A DNA stretch of 64,000 nucleotides from Rana temporaria (GCF_905171775.1 NC_053494.1:200475998-200539997); one strand, 5' to 3'; shown: positions 32,545 through 45,158, numbered from the stretch's first letter. Notes: generated from the letters alone by a model not told the origin. A program made the numbers and translations.

Positions 32545-32680
32545 TTTATTCTATTAATGGGGAAGGATCGGGCCGCTCTGTGCAATACAATTGTGCAGAG
32601 CAAGTAAGTAAAACATGTTTTTTATTTCAATAAAAAAAATAAAAAAAAAAGCAGCCTTTATAATCACGGTAACATTTTAA
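32545..32680 (+). mobile_element. dispersed repeat (accccagaagaggaggatc family), 3' end
   Basis: ggaaggatcgggccgctctgtgcaatac..gtgcagagcaagtaagta, A-run, ctttataatcac: the tail of the family seen at 8000 and 9985. Confidence 0.45.
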
Positions 32681-32689
32681 AGCTCATAT

Positions 32690-33470
32690 ATTTTAGTGAT
32701 TGGGTTTACATCTACTTAACCAAATGTGTGTATGTGCGTGTGTGCATGTGGTTTGGGAGGAGAAAAGGAGATTTGTTATTAGATTCTTGTAGAAGGAAGG
32801 TCAGTGGGTGATAACCTTTGATCGGTGACTTGGGTTTTAGGTTTCGGGCCGATGACAAATAGGAAACATGTTGCAGTTGATGATAACTAGCCTTCTAATC
32901 GGAGTCTAATCCATGTCTAAACTTTGACTTCCCGTAAGAGGAGATGTGAAGTCAAACTTGGTGATGATTAGATACCCGTCAGATCAAGGTTTTGTTTTTT
33001 TGGTTTCAAACATGGAAGCATGTGAAGATTTGTGAACAATAATCTAAAGAGCATTAGCTCCAGCAATCGTTTGATAAGCAACTTTGAGGGCTTCAAGAAA
33101 GTTGCTTATGTTACTAGATAAAAATAAATTGAAAAAGATTTACCTGGGAAGAAAAAAAATAATATGCCAACCATTTACATAAACTTAGCTGTCTTGAAAA
33201 ACTCAGCTTGCTCAACTTAAAGTGGAACTTTACCTATGGTTACAATTTAAACATCCTGCTTATTACAATTGATTATGGTCTTTTAAATCCATTACACACA
33301 CACACACACTGTGTTCCTAGTACATATATAATTAGTTGTGTTTTTTGGGTACCTAGCAAGGCTCTATCACATTATACATTGGAATATATACTGTACCCAT
33401 TGATGCTGCCAGCGCAGGTGTGAATTCTTTATTTTGCATGGTGCGCTGTTAACACTAAGAATTTGCAGTA
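32690..33470. other. unassigned stretch
   Basis: A/T-rich, with a (CA)n run near 33297; no ends or convincing coding frame. Possibly single-copy intergenic DNA. Confidence 0.3.
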
Positions 33471-33474
33471 GCGC

Positions 33475-35190
33475 TGTCAGCACCGTAGGTGTTAATGTCA
33501 TCTGCCTAGCATTCTCCACCCTAGAGGCACTGTTGACCTGAAGAGAGGCATTCTCTAACCTAGAGATGTTGTTGGCCTGGAGATTGGCATTCTCCACCCT
33601 AGAGATGTTGTTGGCCTGGAAATAGGTATTCAGCACCCTCATGGTGTTGTTGGCATTCTCCACCCTAGGGGTATTGTTGATTTGAAGATAGGAATTCAGC
33701 CCCCCTAAATGCGTTGTTGGCTTGAAGATAGGTATTCACACCCCTAGGGGGGTAGTTGGCCTGAAGATCAGCTTTCAGCACCTTAGAGGTGCTGTTGGAC
33801 TGGAGATAGGCATTCACCTTCCCAAAGGCTTTGTTGGCCTGAAGATAGATATTCACCCCCCCCCCCTACAGGACTAGTTGGCTCGAAGATAGGTATTCAC
33901 CACCCTAGAGGGGTAGTTATCTTGGAGATCAGCATTTAGCACCCTAGAGGCGTTGTTGGCCTGCAATTAGGCATTCACCACCCTAGAGGTGTTGGTGGGC
34001 CTGGAGATGGCCTTTCACAACCCTAGAGGTATTGTTGGCCTTGACATAGGCATTCACCCCCCCTAGAGGTGTTGTTGTCCTGAAGATTGGCTCGAAGATA
34101 GATGTTCACCACCCCAAAGGGATAGTTGGCCTGTAGATCGGCATTCAGCACCCTATAGGCGTTCTTGGCCTGGAGATGGGCATTCGCCACTCTAGAACCA
34201 TAGTTGGCCTGGAGATAGACATTCGCCACTCTAGAGTCATAGTTGGCCTGGAGAGAGGCATTCTCCAACATAGAGACGTAGTTGGCCTGGAGATTGACAT
34301 TCTCCACCCTAGAGATGTTGTTGGCCTAGATATAGGTATTCCGCCCCCTAGAGGAGTAGTTGGCCCAAAGATAGGTATTCACCACCCTAGAGGGGTAGTT
34401 GGCCTGGAGATCGACATTCAGCACCCTCAAGGTGTTGTTGGCTTGTAGATAGGCATTCTTCACCCTAGAGGTATTGTTGATCTGAAGATAGGAATTCACC
34501 CCCCCCCCCCCTTAAACGCATTGTTGGCTTGAAGATAGGTATTCACACCCCTAGAGAGGGGTAGTTGGCCTGAAGATCAGCTTTCAGCACCTTAGAGGTG
34601 CTGTTGGACTGGAGATATGCATTCACCCTCCCAAAGGCATTGTTGGCCTGAAGATAGATATTCACCCCCCCCCCACAGGAGTAGTTGGCCCGAAGATAGG
34701 TATTCACCACCCTAGAGGAGTAGTTTTCTTGGAGATCTGCATTTATCACCCTAGAGGCATTTTGGCAAAAATTAGGCATTCACCACCCTAGAGGTGTTGT
34801 TGGCCTGGAGATGCCCATTCACAACCCTAGAGGTATTGTTGGTTTTGAGATAGGCATTCACCCCCCTTAGAGTTGTTGTTGCCCTGAAGATAGGTATTCA
34901 CCCCCCTAGGGGAGTAGCTGGCTCGAAGATAGATGTTCACCACCCCAGAGGGGTAGTTGGGCTGTAGATCGGCATTCGCCACTCTAGAGGCGTTCTTGGC
35001 CTGGAGATGGGCATTCGCCACTTTAGAGTCCTAGTTGGCCTGGAGATAGACATTTGCCACTCTAGAGGCATAGTTGGCCTGGAGATAGGCATTTTCCACT
35101 CTAGAGGCACAGTTGGCCTGGAGATGGGCATTTTCTACTCTAGAGGCATAGTTGGCCTGGAGATGGGCATTCGCCACTCTAGAGCCATAG
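33475..35190. repeat. 39-bp minisatellite (about 44 units)
   Basis: Unit: caccctagaggNgttgttggc followed by ctggagataggcattca. Several variants (ggggtagttgg, cccc expansions, tagagccatag). A ~1.1-kb pattern of unit types repeats (33680-33870 resembles 34510-34680), so larger blocks were also duplicated. 39 bp is 13 codons; short open frames on either strand follow from that and are broken by indels. Confidence 0.9.
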
Positions 35191-35199
35191 TTGTATTAG

Positions 35200-35570
35200 T
35201 GCTTACATAGTGCTCATAGTATTAGTGCTTACATCTTCCTCTGTAAGTAGTAGACCCCACCTACTTCCGTAAAGAGGATGAAGGCCAATTATGGTATTGA
35301 TGGTGAAGTGATTGCCACAACAAAAGCAATTACAAAAATGTTTGGAGGCAGATTAAAAAAAAAAAAAAAAAAAAAAAGATTTTTAAACATATTGGTTGCT
35401 GAAAAAGGCTGTTCTAGCTGTTCTAGTTCCTGCGCTTCTGTTCACAGATTTGCCATCTAATTCAAAAATTCAATACTTACCTCCCCATTATGGAATCAGC
35501 GCCAAGTTTCCTTTTTTTTTTACTGCTTACTATAGAAATGTTAATAGGATTTCAAACTAATAAAAGGTGT
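35200..35570. other. unassigned stretch
   Basis: Contains an A23 run at 35356 and a short attagtgcttacat duplication just after the minisatellite. No gene seen. Confidence 0.3.
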
Positions 35571-35574
35571 AACA

Positions 35575-35760
35575 ACAAGTAGAGAAAAATCTGAGCCATC
35601 GCACACCATACAAATCCAGCATGTAATAGGTAATAGCAGCGTCAGCCTAACTCCATCCAGGCCACACCACCCAACATGTTTCGCCCCACCCATGGGGCTT
35701 AGTCATGGTGGAATAGAAATTCACCCGTGTGATCCACTCATCTTAACAGCTGGGTTTACA
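35575..35760 (-). mobile_element. Penelope-like fragment with degenerate hammerhead
   Basis: On the - strand near 35675-35725: a 5-bp stem II GCCCC/GGGGC, GAAA, tiny stem III AC/GT with an AT loop, and CCACC/GGGTGG stem I pairing. The core C3 and G8 positions are changed, so it should not cleave. Interpreted as a decayed copy of the sequence type seen at 7758 and 51480. Confidence 0.4.
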
Positions 35761-36479
35761 GTTTTAACGCAATAATAAAAAAGCAAGGGAATGATGAAAT
35801 TCTAGTGATGATTTCGGCATCTGCCAAAAAAAAACAGGTTGGTGCTGTTTTTTTTTCCTTCCTCTTTCCTACTTCTAAAAAAGAAATAAGAAATGAAAAA
35901 CAGATGTGAAAAAATAAATAAAAAATCTGAGAAACCATGTTCTCCTGAGTTGCAATTATGTAGGTTTATCAGACAGACAGACATACATACACACATGCAA
36001 CCTCATGACTATGAACTAAGCAAGACCTGGACATTTTACGGGCCCCGAGGCCACAACCGGCCCTTTGCTATCTTTGGCTCTTGTGAGGTCAATCTGAAAT
36101 GTGGGAGTGTGGAGTCCCTGGAGCCTGGGAAGCTAGTCAACAAGATGGCAACTGTGCTTCCACCCTCGTTGGACCTTGTTCATGCACTTCCTGTTATAGA
36201 GTGACAACAATCTGACCCGATATCCCAACTGTGCTCCGGTGTCACACGGGCTTCCTAGAGAGACTACAAGTGGGCATTTCAAGACACATTACACAGGCAT
36301 GGTCCACTGTTGTCACTATCAGAAAATCCACCCTGAGAAATGTCATGCAGCCATTGCTGGAGTGCATGCAGACAGAACGTGGCTGTAAAATGGCATCAGG
36401 AGATCAGCATCATAGGTAAGAACAGTTATTTATGAAAAAAAAAAAGGCAAATGATGCGCAGTGCTATAGCAAACTAAAA
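35761..36479. other. unassigned stretch
   Basis: Low repeat content. A 62-codon open frame at 36231-36419 (+) runs up to a gtaaga that resembles a donor, but no start context or family is recognised. Confidence 0.3.
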
Positions 36480-36857
36480 GGGGCAGATTCACGTAGATCG
36501 CCGCATCTCTGCTGCGGCGTAAGATATCTCATTTACGTTACGCCACCGCAAGTTTTACGGGCAAGTGCTTGATTCACAAAGCACTTGCCTGTAAAGTTGC
36601 GGTGGCGTAGCGTAAATCCCCCGGCGCAAGCCCGCCTAATTCAAATTAGGCGGGTAGGGGCATATAGCATTTAAATTAGGCGCGTTCCGGTGCCGAACCT
36701 AATGTGCATGCGCCGTCCCTAAAATTTCCCGACGTGCATTGCGCTAAATGACGTCGCAAGGACGTCATTGGTTTCGACGTGAACGTAAATGGCGTCCAGC
36801 CCCATTCACGGACGACTTACGCAAACAACGTAAATTTTTAAATTTCGACGCGGGAAC
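36480..36857. mobile_element. Harbinger-like MITE, left half only
   Basis: Starts gggcagattcacgtagatcg and follows the family to acgcgggaac, where it breaks into an inverted minisatellite fragment instead of continuing gacgcccatactt. Confidence 0.65.
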
Positions 36858-36900
36858 TACCCCTCTAGGGGTGTGAATACCTATCTTCAAGCCAACAATG
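36858..36900. repeat. inverted fragment of the 39-bp minisatellite
   Basis: ctacccctctaggggtgtga..cttcaagccaaca is the exact reverse complement of a unit junction near 34540-34570. It lies about 1.7 kb right of the array. Confidence 0.8.
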
Positions 36901-37165
36901 ACACGGGCGCTTGAGGGCGGGGCCAAATCCAGCATTCGTGTCTATGGACGCTAATGCTAGACTCTGGAGTGCTCCCGGAAGGTAACCCCCCAGGAGAGTT
37001 CTTCTCCTAGGGGGTTATCTGATGCGGGGAGGAGCCGCAAGAGCCTCCGAAGGACCCCAGAAGAGGAGGTTCAGGGCCACTCTCTGCAAAATGAGCTGCA
37101 CAGTGGAGGTAAGTATGATATGTTTGTTAATTAAAAAAAAAAAAACAAGCCTTTACAATCCCACA
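36901..37165 (+). mobile_element. dispersed repeat (accccagaagaggaggatc family), copy 3
   Basis: gaggagccgcaag..accccagaagaggaggttc..ctgcaaaatgagctgcacag..aggtaagtatgat, A-run, ctttacaatc. Confidence 0.5.
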
Positions 37166-37284
37166 GACTGGGTCTAAGTGGTTTGGTTTGCACACATTTG
37201 CAAATACATTTGTAAGCTGCAGTGGCCACTTTACGGCACCCAAGTATTATCTGCAGTCCCAACTCTATATATTTCGAGAGTCTC

Positions 37285-37498
37285 CAAAGTTGGAGCACTA
37301 TTTTTGTTTATAGCGCAAAAAATAAAAGGTGATCAAATACCACCAAAAGAAAGCTCTATTTGTGGGGAAAGAAATACAAAATTTAGTTTGGGAGCCACGT
37401 CGCACCATCGCGCATTTGTCAGTTAAAGCAACGCAGTGCCGAATTGCAAAAGTGGCCTGGTCTTTGGCCAGCGAAATGGTCCGGGGCTGAATCGTTTA
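37285..37498 (-). mobile_element. left-end fragment of a long TTAA element
   Basis: tttatagcgcaaaaaataaa..gagccacgtcgcac..tggtctttggccagcg..ggggctgaatcgtttaa: reversed family start, ending at TTAA. Confidence 0.6.
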
Positions 37499-37567
37499 AC
37501 ATCATTAGGAAAAAAAAAAAAAGTTAATTTTCTGTTTGTATGGCTGAGACTCAACACTCAAAACTTT

Positions 37568-38278
37568 GGGCCAGATTCACAGAAAAAGTACGCCGGAGTA
37601 TCTGCTGATACTCCGGGGGAACTTTCAAATTTGCCGCGTCGTATCTTTATTTGTAATTCACAAACAAAGATACAACGGCATTTGTCTAAGATCCGACAGG
37701 CGTACGGCTTCGTACGCCTTCGGATCTTAGGATGCAATACTTCGGTGCCCGCTGGGTGGAGATTGCGTAGTTTTCCGCGTCGGGTATGCAAATTAGCTGT
37801 TTACGGCGATCCACGAAGGTACGCGCGTTCGTCGCATTCTCTTACGTCGTCGCTAGTCGGCTTTTCCTGTCGTAAAGTTGCGATTGCTATTTAGGTGGTG
37901 TAATATTAGACAGCCCATGTTAAAGTATGGCCGTCGTTCCCGCAACTAATTTTAATTTTTTTTTTTTTGCGTAAGATGTCCGGGAATATGAAAGAACGTA
38001 ACGCACGTCGCCGTTCAAAAAACACGTCGGGGCGCCGTAATTTCACGCAAAGCACGGCGGAAAATTTCCTAACGGAGCATGCGCAGAACGTTCGGCGCGG
38101 GAACGCGCCTAATTTAAATGGAACACGCCCCATTTGCTTGCGCCGGACGGATTTACGTTACGCCACCGCAAGTTTACAGGCAAGTGCTTTGTGAATCAAG
38201 CACTTGCGCTTAAAACTTGCGGCGGTGTAACGTAAATGACATACGTTACGCCGCAGCGCAAGTACGTGAATCTGGCCC
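37568..38278. mobile_element. Harbinger-like MITE with 3-bp TSD TTT
   Basis: gggccagattcac and gtgaatctggccc ends; TTT on both sides. The right 120 bp (acgttacgccaccgcaagtt..) is the inverse of the left part of 36480-36857, showing the same family in opposite orientation. Confidence 0.75.
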
Positions 38279-39403
38279 TTTGTATATATCTCATGGAACA
38301 TTTTCTCTGCCACAATTGCACTAATACGGCTACAATCGCCTCGGGTATATATATCAGGAAAAGTTATGTTACCAATTTCACTACAAATCAACATTGCAAA
38401 AAAATAAAACACTTGAGACGTTCCTAAACAAAAGCACCATTGTCCCGCCATCCCTCACCTCTCAGATACTTAATGTCTCAACAAGGAGTATCATATAGTC
38501 TTTGGCCCTCGATAACAGGGAAATGTCTGTTGTTGGAGCTCTTAAAATTGGAACATGCCGTGTAAGTTTCCCTCCAGTCCGGAGACAATGGGCTCATTGT
38601 AAGGTGATACCTGCGAGGGCCACAATGCAGTATACACTCCTGGATATGGGTGAGGGTGACGATTCGGGTGTCACTGTATCAGCCCAACTTTATGTAACAA
38701 ATCCCTTTATTTTACAGCTCCCGTAAAGACAAAAATCCCACAGAGCTTTCTTTTAAGTTCTAAAAATATTCCTTTGTTCTCGATGTTTGCGTGAGCCGAA
38801 TTCCTGGATTGTGTTACTGAGAAACCAAAACTCACTCTTAAAAATCAATCTTTCTTTCCTTGATCCCCCTGAAATACCTTCACCAGGATTGCTGATGGGG
38901 GGGAGGTTAAGAAACCTGGGGGAGCGATAATGGAAGGCCAAAGAAGAGATTTGAGTTCGCCCTCCTACCACCATCGTTAGGGAAACCTGTTTTTTCTCCA
39001 TTTTGTAAAGTTTCAAAAGATTTGGGGGCCTGTTTATGAAAGAACAGAGTGAATATTTGCTGTTTTTTTTTTTTTTATGGGAAATCCTAGTGCTGGCCGT
39101 CACAACCTTATGTAAAGCTGCTCTGGGGAAATTTAGCACTTGTTTTCGCAACAGATTTATAACAGAGAGTTGGCAGACTCTGCGACATAGACCTTCACAT
39201 TGGCAGACTCCGCAAAATAGACCTTCACCTTAGATAGGCCCCTTTCAGCCACCGTCCAGCAGAGGTTGCTTGGGTCAACTTCTCTTGGTGGAGGCCCATT
39301 GAAGCCTCTCTGCTCGTCTCTTTCCACTGACTGAATGTAAGGGGACATTCTTCCACAAATCACCAACTTTATTGAACATGAGTCCCACTGACCAAAACAT
39401 ACA
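38279..39403. other. unassigned stretch
   Basis: About 1.1 kb with little repetition. A 132-codon frame on - (38753-39151) has low-complexity lysines and no recognised motif; I do not call it a gene. One motif cagactctgc.catagaccttcac is doubled at 39174-39225. Confidence 0.3.
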
Positions 39404-40102
39404 GGCCCAGATTCTCAAAGGAGTTACGCCGGCGTATCTCCAGATACGCCGTCACAACTCTGAGTGTGAGGCGTAGAATCAGTTACGCATAGATTTGTCT
39501 TAGATCCGACCGGCGTAAGTCTCTCACGCCGTCGTATCTAAGTTGCATATTTACGCTGCCCGCTAGGTGGCGCTTCCGTCGATTTACGTGTCGAATATGG
39601 TAATGAGCTAGATACGCCGATTCTCAAACGTACGTGCGCCTGGTGCATTTTTTTACGTCGTTTACGTAAGGCTTTTTTGGGCGTAAAGTTACCCCTGCTC
39701 TATGAGGCGTAGATGAGGCGTACCAATGTTAGGTATGGACGTCGGAACAGCGTCAAATTTTTCACGTTTTACGTTGTTTGCGTAAGTCGTCCGTGAATGG
39801 GGCTGTGCGTAAGTTACGTTCACGTCGAAAGCATTGAGTAGTTGCAGCGTCATTTGGAGCATGCGCACTGGGATACGTCCACGGACGGCACATGCGCCGT
39901 TCGTTAAAAGCGTCAATTACGTGGGGTCACGATTAATTTCCATAAAATACGCCCACCACTTCCACATTTGAATTAGGCGGGCTTACGCTGGCCCAGTTAC
40001 ACTACGCCAGCGTAACTTAAAGCGCAAGTTCTTTGAGAATACGGGACTTGCCGCTCTAAGTTACGGCGCCTAAAGATAGGCGAATCTACGTGAATCTGGG
40101 CC
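39404..40102. mobile_element. Harbinger-like MITE, second subfamily
   Basis: ggcccagattctc and gtgaatctgggcc ends, gatacgccgg palindromes and cgcatgcgccgt-type core. Flanks do not show a clear duplication. Confidence 0.65.
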
Positions 40103-40500
40103 TAAGTGACATTATTCCTACTAAAAACCAACATATTGGACATTCTTCCCACTGACCTATGTACGTAAATGACATTGATTGCACCTCACCGACACATCCC
40201 CTTCTGAGTCACAGTGACCCTCTCTCTCAATGCCAGGCGGTACCTTCAGTCCACTCACGGCTTGCCTTCCTCCCATTCCATAGACCTGCACATGAGTCTC
40301 CAGTTGCTCCATTCCCTTGCATGATGACTTCACGCGACACACTGCCGGCACAGTCCGAAAACACTATACCAGGCACTCGGATGGTCTCCGCCAAGCGTCA
40401 CAGCCATATTTTTTACTGGCAACCTCTTTCTTTTACTGGCAGGAGAAAAGTGCCCATTTTTTACTGGCTGCCAGTAAAAATACTGGCGGTTGGCAAAACT
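40103..40500. other. unassigned stretch with ttactggc clusters
   Basis: Five ttactggc / gccagtaa motifs lie between 40411 and 40485, with a hairpin tactggctgccagta. No gene. Confidence 0.35.
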
Positions 40501-40501
40501 G

Positions 40502-41033
40502 GTAAGGAGCATTCTTCCCAGTGTCTTCAATGTAAGGAGCATTCTTCCCACTGATCACCAATGTAAGGAACATTCTTCCCACTGATCACCAATGTAAGGA
40601 ACATTCTTCTCACTGATCACCAATATAAGGAACATTCTTCCCACTGATCACCAATGTAAGGGCTATTCTTCCCACTGACCACCAATGTAAGGGCTATTCT
40701 TCCCACTGATCACCAATGTAAGGGCTATTCTTCCCACTGATCACCAATGTAAGGAACATTCTTCCCACTGACCACCAATGTAAGGAGCATTCTTCCCACT
40801 GATCACCAATGTAAGGAACATTCTTCCCACTGATCACCAATGTAAGGAGCATTCTTCCCACTGATCACCAATGTAAGGAGCATTCTTCCCACTGATCACC
40901 AATGTAAGGAGCATTCTTCCCACTAACCTTCAATGTAAAGGGCATTCTTCCCACTGACCACCAATGTAAGGAACATTCTTCCTCCTGACTACCAATGTAA
41001 GGAGCATTCTTCCCACTGGCTACCAATCAGTGG
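40502..41033. repeat. 31-bp minisatellite, array 1 (about 17 units)
   Basis: Unit caccaatgtaaggaacattc plus ttcccactgat, period 31. The same unit and orientation form the larger array at 59145-60690. Solitary related pieces lie at 39340 and 40140. Confidence 0.9.
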
Positions 41034-41235
41034 TGGTGTGTTCATAAGGGTGCACGGGCACCTCCTCTCTGAAGCCACCCCCTCTGTGTATAATGGATAG
41101 ATTCATGCATTGCATGAATCTATCCATGGCCGCTGTAAACACCCACTATTCAGGCGTCCAGCCCATTTTTGGTCACCGGGCGCCTGAATTCTAGTGGTGG
41201 GGGGGGGATGTGTTTTTGCATTGCGCTCGCAGTTC

Positions 41236-41620
41236 ACCCAAATTCACCCAAATGGGTTAGCAAACCCTGCCTTGTGCCTTGTGCCTTGACTTCTGCTGAA
41301 CCTGGAACTCTTCGCTCCTCCCATGAACTTCCTGCCTGTCTTTGCACTTCCTCTTTGCCAGATTATTGTGCCTTCTCAGCCAGTCCCCCGCTCTTCTCTT
41401 CCCTGCTGCCGACGATATTTTGCTACCACTTGTTATCGACCCTTGGCTTGTTCCTTGACTACGCTTCTGCCTGATTCCAACCTGCAACTGCATGTTACTA
41501 ACCTTTTGGCTTGTTTTCTTACCATGCTTCTGTTTGATCCTTACCTGCTTATCCGCTATCCAAGAAGACCTATCCACCTTGATCCTGAATATTTTTGTTA
41601 TCCACAAAGTTACTGATGAA
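41236..41620 (+). mobile_element. possible LTR-type fragment
   Basis: Pyrimidine-rich sequence with ccttggcttgttccttgactacg and cctgattccaacctgc resembles the U5 region of gypsy-type LTRs as I recall. No ends or coding part; weak call. Confidence 0.3.
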
Positions 41621-41639
41621 AACAGAACCCAGTACCACC

Positions 41640-42782
41640 TTAAAGGAGTTGTAAAGGAAAAATTTCTCGTAGATTGGAGTAAAACTGTGCAGGTGTAACG
41701 TATCTCGTTTACCCTACGAAACCGCAAGTTTTACGGGCAAGTGCTTGATTCACAAAGCACTTGCCTGTAAAGTTGCGGCGGCGTAGCGTAAATTCTCCGG
41801 CGCAAGCCCACCTAATTCAAATGATCCAGGTAGGGGGCGTGGATCATTTAAATTAGGCGCGTTCCCGCGCCGATCGTACTGCGCATGCGCCGTTCCTAAA
41901 ATTTCCCGACGTGCATTGCGCTAAATGACGCCACAAGGACATCATTGGTTTCGACGTTAACGTAAATGGCGTCCAGCGTCATTCATGGACGACTTACGCA
42001 AACAACGTACTTTTTTAAACTTTCGACGCGGGAACGACGCCCATACTTAACATTGGTTGCCCCTCATATAGCAGGGGCAACTTTACGCGTCGCAAAAGCT
42101 ACGGAAACGTCGTAAATTCACTGCGTCGACCGCGCGTACGTTCGGGAACCTCGCGTAAATAGCTAATTTGCATAGACGATGGGGAAAACGACGTCGGCGA
42201 CACCTAGCGGTGGGAAAAAAATGCATCTAAGATCCGACAGCTTAAGAGCCTTACGCCCGTCAGATCTAATGGATATCTATGCGTAACTGATTCTAAGAAT
42301 CAGTCGCATAGATACGCCGGGCCAGATTAGGACTTACGACGGCGCAAATGGCGTTGCGCCGTCGTAAGCCCTTTGAGAATCTGGCCCATAATAGTTAACT
42401 GATTCCATTTAAAAATGATTAATAGATACAAATCAATCATATAATGTACCTGCAGTTTCTAGTTTCGTTTTTGCATGAGGTTTCCTGCTTCTGTGATGTA
42501 CAGAGCCAATACAGGGCAGTGATGGTTTGGAAAATGAAACTGATTGGTGCTGAGGGGGTTTTAGACACACAGTAATCACACCTCCTTGATTAGTGACCAC
42601 AGTGAGAAAGCTCCCAGCACTGTGGTCATCAGGAAACAGACAACCAGGAAGTGTGGAGATCAGAGAAGAATTACAGCAACTTGAGAGCAAAAACGAACAA
42701 TGAGGACATGAAAACAGCACTGCATTAAGGTAAAGGAAGCTATTAAGATAAAAAAAAATAATTTCCTTTACAAACCCTTTAA
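41640..42782. mobile_element. third TTAA-flanked MITE family, with nested Harbinger-like MITE
   Basis: TTAAaggagttgtaaaggaaa at the left and tttcctttacaaacccttTAA at the right, with TTAA on both sides. 41668-42387 inside is a Harbinger-like MITE. The remaining right part (42400-42780) has no coding frame. Confidence 0.7.
41668..42387. mobile_element. Harbinger-like MITE nested in a TTAA element
   Basis: Right end gagaatctggccc is clear. The left end is lost (homology begins near gtaacgtatctcgttta). Internal order matches 36480-36857 and continues to completion. Confidence 0.6.
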
Positions 42783-43428
42783 GGACAGTTAATGAAGGAG
42801 TGGAGAGGTTCTCACTGAAAACTCTGATGTATCCCAAGCATGTGTTTTTCTTATGGGACTCATTTATGCTTTTAATCTGAGCTATTCTAAAAGCCTAAAA
42901 TATACCTTTGAAGTTTTTCAGAAGATCTTTTTAGAGCTAGATTTAGGGGATCTATCTTCAAAGGTTCACACTTTAAAGTGCAAATTAATTACTCCTAAAA
43001 GGCTTAAAAAAAACGTAATACACTCGGTGTCCTATGTTCTTTACAGATACACTGTATGTTACATGTGTGTGTTTCAGTTTGATTTGTTAGCTGCGAAAGA
43101 GGCATTTATTTTCTTTTCTTTTTTTTCTTTTATTTTTTTTTTTTTTTAAAAGATTTTTACATTTGATGCTGCTTTAATAACACTTTATAAATAATAAATG
43201 TTAATTTGTATTGAAAGCCTGTTTCATGAGACTATTCCTTTAAAAAAAAAAAAAAAACATTAATTGTATTATTATTACATAAAAACCTTCAAACGTATAA
43301 AATACATTTGGAAAATAAGTTTTACCGACTTTAGAAAATTGAGTAAGTTACAAGAAAAAATCAGTTAATATCGCTTAAAACTATGGTTCCAGACAAGTTA
43401 ATGTATGTATTCCTAACTTAAACCTATG
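42783..43428. other. unassigned A/T-rich stretch
   Basis: T-rich runs near 43110 and an A15 run near 43242. No ends or convincing coding frame. Confidence 0.3.
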
Positions 43429-44117
43429 GGGCCGGATTCAGATAGGTTAGCGGATCTTTAGATTTGATCTGATCTACGATCCACCGGCGCAAGTTTTTGA
43501 GGTAAGTGCTTAATTCAGAAAGCACTTACCTCAAAACTTGCGGCGTATCGTAAATCCCCTGGCGGAATTCAAATCCTGCGGCTAGGGGACATCTACAATT
43601 TAAATCAGGCACGTCCCCGCGCCGTCCGCGAATTTTCCCAGCGTGCATTGCTCCAAATGATGTCGCTAGGACGTCATTGGTTTCGGCGTGCGCGTAACTT
43701 GCGTCCAGCTCTTTTCTGAATCGACTTAAGCAAACGACGTAAAAATTCAAAACTCGGCGCGGGAACGACGGCCATACTTAACATAGGATACCCCTCACAT
43801 AGCAGGAGTAACTATACGCCGAAAAAAGCTCAACGCAAGCGACGTAAAAAAAAAAAGCGACGGGCGGGCGTTCATTTCTGAATCGGCGGAAATCCTCATT
43901 TGCATATTCGTCGCGTGTAAAAAACGAAACGCCACCTAGCGGCCGGCCTGGAATTGCAGCCTAAGATCCGACGGTGTAAGTCGCTTACACCTGTCGGATC
44001 TTAGGGAGATCTATGCGGAACCTGATTCTATGAATCAGCAGCATAGATCCGACGGAACTCAGAGATACGACGGCGTATCAGGAGATACGCCGTCGTATCT
44101 CTATCTGAATCCGGGCC
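43429..44117. mobile_element. Harbinger-like MITE with 3-bp TSD ATG
   Basis: ggggccggattca and tgaatccgggcc ends; ATG at 43426-43428 and 44118-44120. Right end carries the gatacgacggcgtatc / gatacgccgtcgtatc palindrome. Confidence 0.75.
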
Positions 44118-44153
44118 ATGGTCTATAAATGGAATATATTGAGTAGGCTTTAC

Positions 44154-45125
44154 TTAACCACTTCAGCCCCGGACCATTTTGCTGGCCAAAGACCAGAGCA
44201 TTTTTTGCGATTCGGCACTGCATCGCTTTAAATGACAATTGCGCGGTCGTGCGACGCGGCTCCCGAACAAAATTAACGTCCTTTTTTTCCCCCCTATAGA
44301 GCTTTCTTTTCGTGGTATTTGATCACCTCTGCGTTTTTTATTTTTTGCGCTATAAACAAAAATAGAGCGACAATTTTGAAAAAAAAATATATATTTTTTA
44401 CTTTTTGCCATAATAAATATCCCCAAAAAATATATGCTCAGTTCAGGCTGATACGTATTCTTCTACATATTTTTGGTATAAAAAAAAATCACAATAATGC
44501 GTTTATGCTTGTGCGTTTATTGATTGAAAAAAAAAAAGTTTATTGATTGGTTTACGCAAAAAAAAGCGTCTACAACATAGGGGATCTTTTTATTTTTATT
44601 ACTATTTTTTTTTACTAGTAATGACGGCGATCAGCGATTTTTATCGTGACTGCGACATTATGGCGGACACATCGGACACTTTTGACACATTTTTGGGACC
44701 ATTGTCATTTTTACAGCGATCAGTGCTATAAATATGCACTGACTACTGTGAAAATGACACTGGCAGTGAAGGGGTTAACCACTAGGTGGCCCTGAAGGGG
44801 TTAAGTGTGACCTAGGGAGTGATTCTTACTGATAGGGGGCGTGGCTACACGTGACACATCACTGATCGCTGTTCCCGATGACAGGGAACAGACGATTGGT
44901 GACAGTGTCACTAGGCAGAACAGGGAGAGGCATGTTTACACGTGCCTCTCCCCGTTCTACAGGTCTGTGACCCGATCGCGGGACACCGGCGGACATTGAG
45001 TCCGTGGGTCCCACGGGCATGGACACGGAGCGCACGGCAGGGGCACGCGCACTGCACCCAGCACGGCGGAATTTTCAAAGTGCCGTAAATATACGTTACT
45101 TTGCCCAGCCGTGCCATTCTGCCAA
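44154..45125 (+). mobile_element. long TTAA element, copy 6, right end missing
   Basis: TTAAccacttcagccccgg start and near-consensus body through acattatggcggacac to ccagccgtgccattctgcc. The final gtggTTAA is absent; it breaks 33 bp before the next MITE. Confidence 0.7.
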
Positions 45126-45158
45126 CGATATTTATTATAGCAAAAAGTAAAAAATATT

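Noticed and set aside
38753..39151. 132-codon minus-strand frame
   Set aside because: Lysine runs come from simple sequence; no motif, no splice or promoter support.
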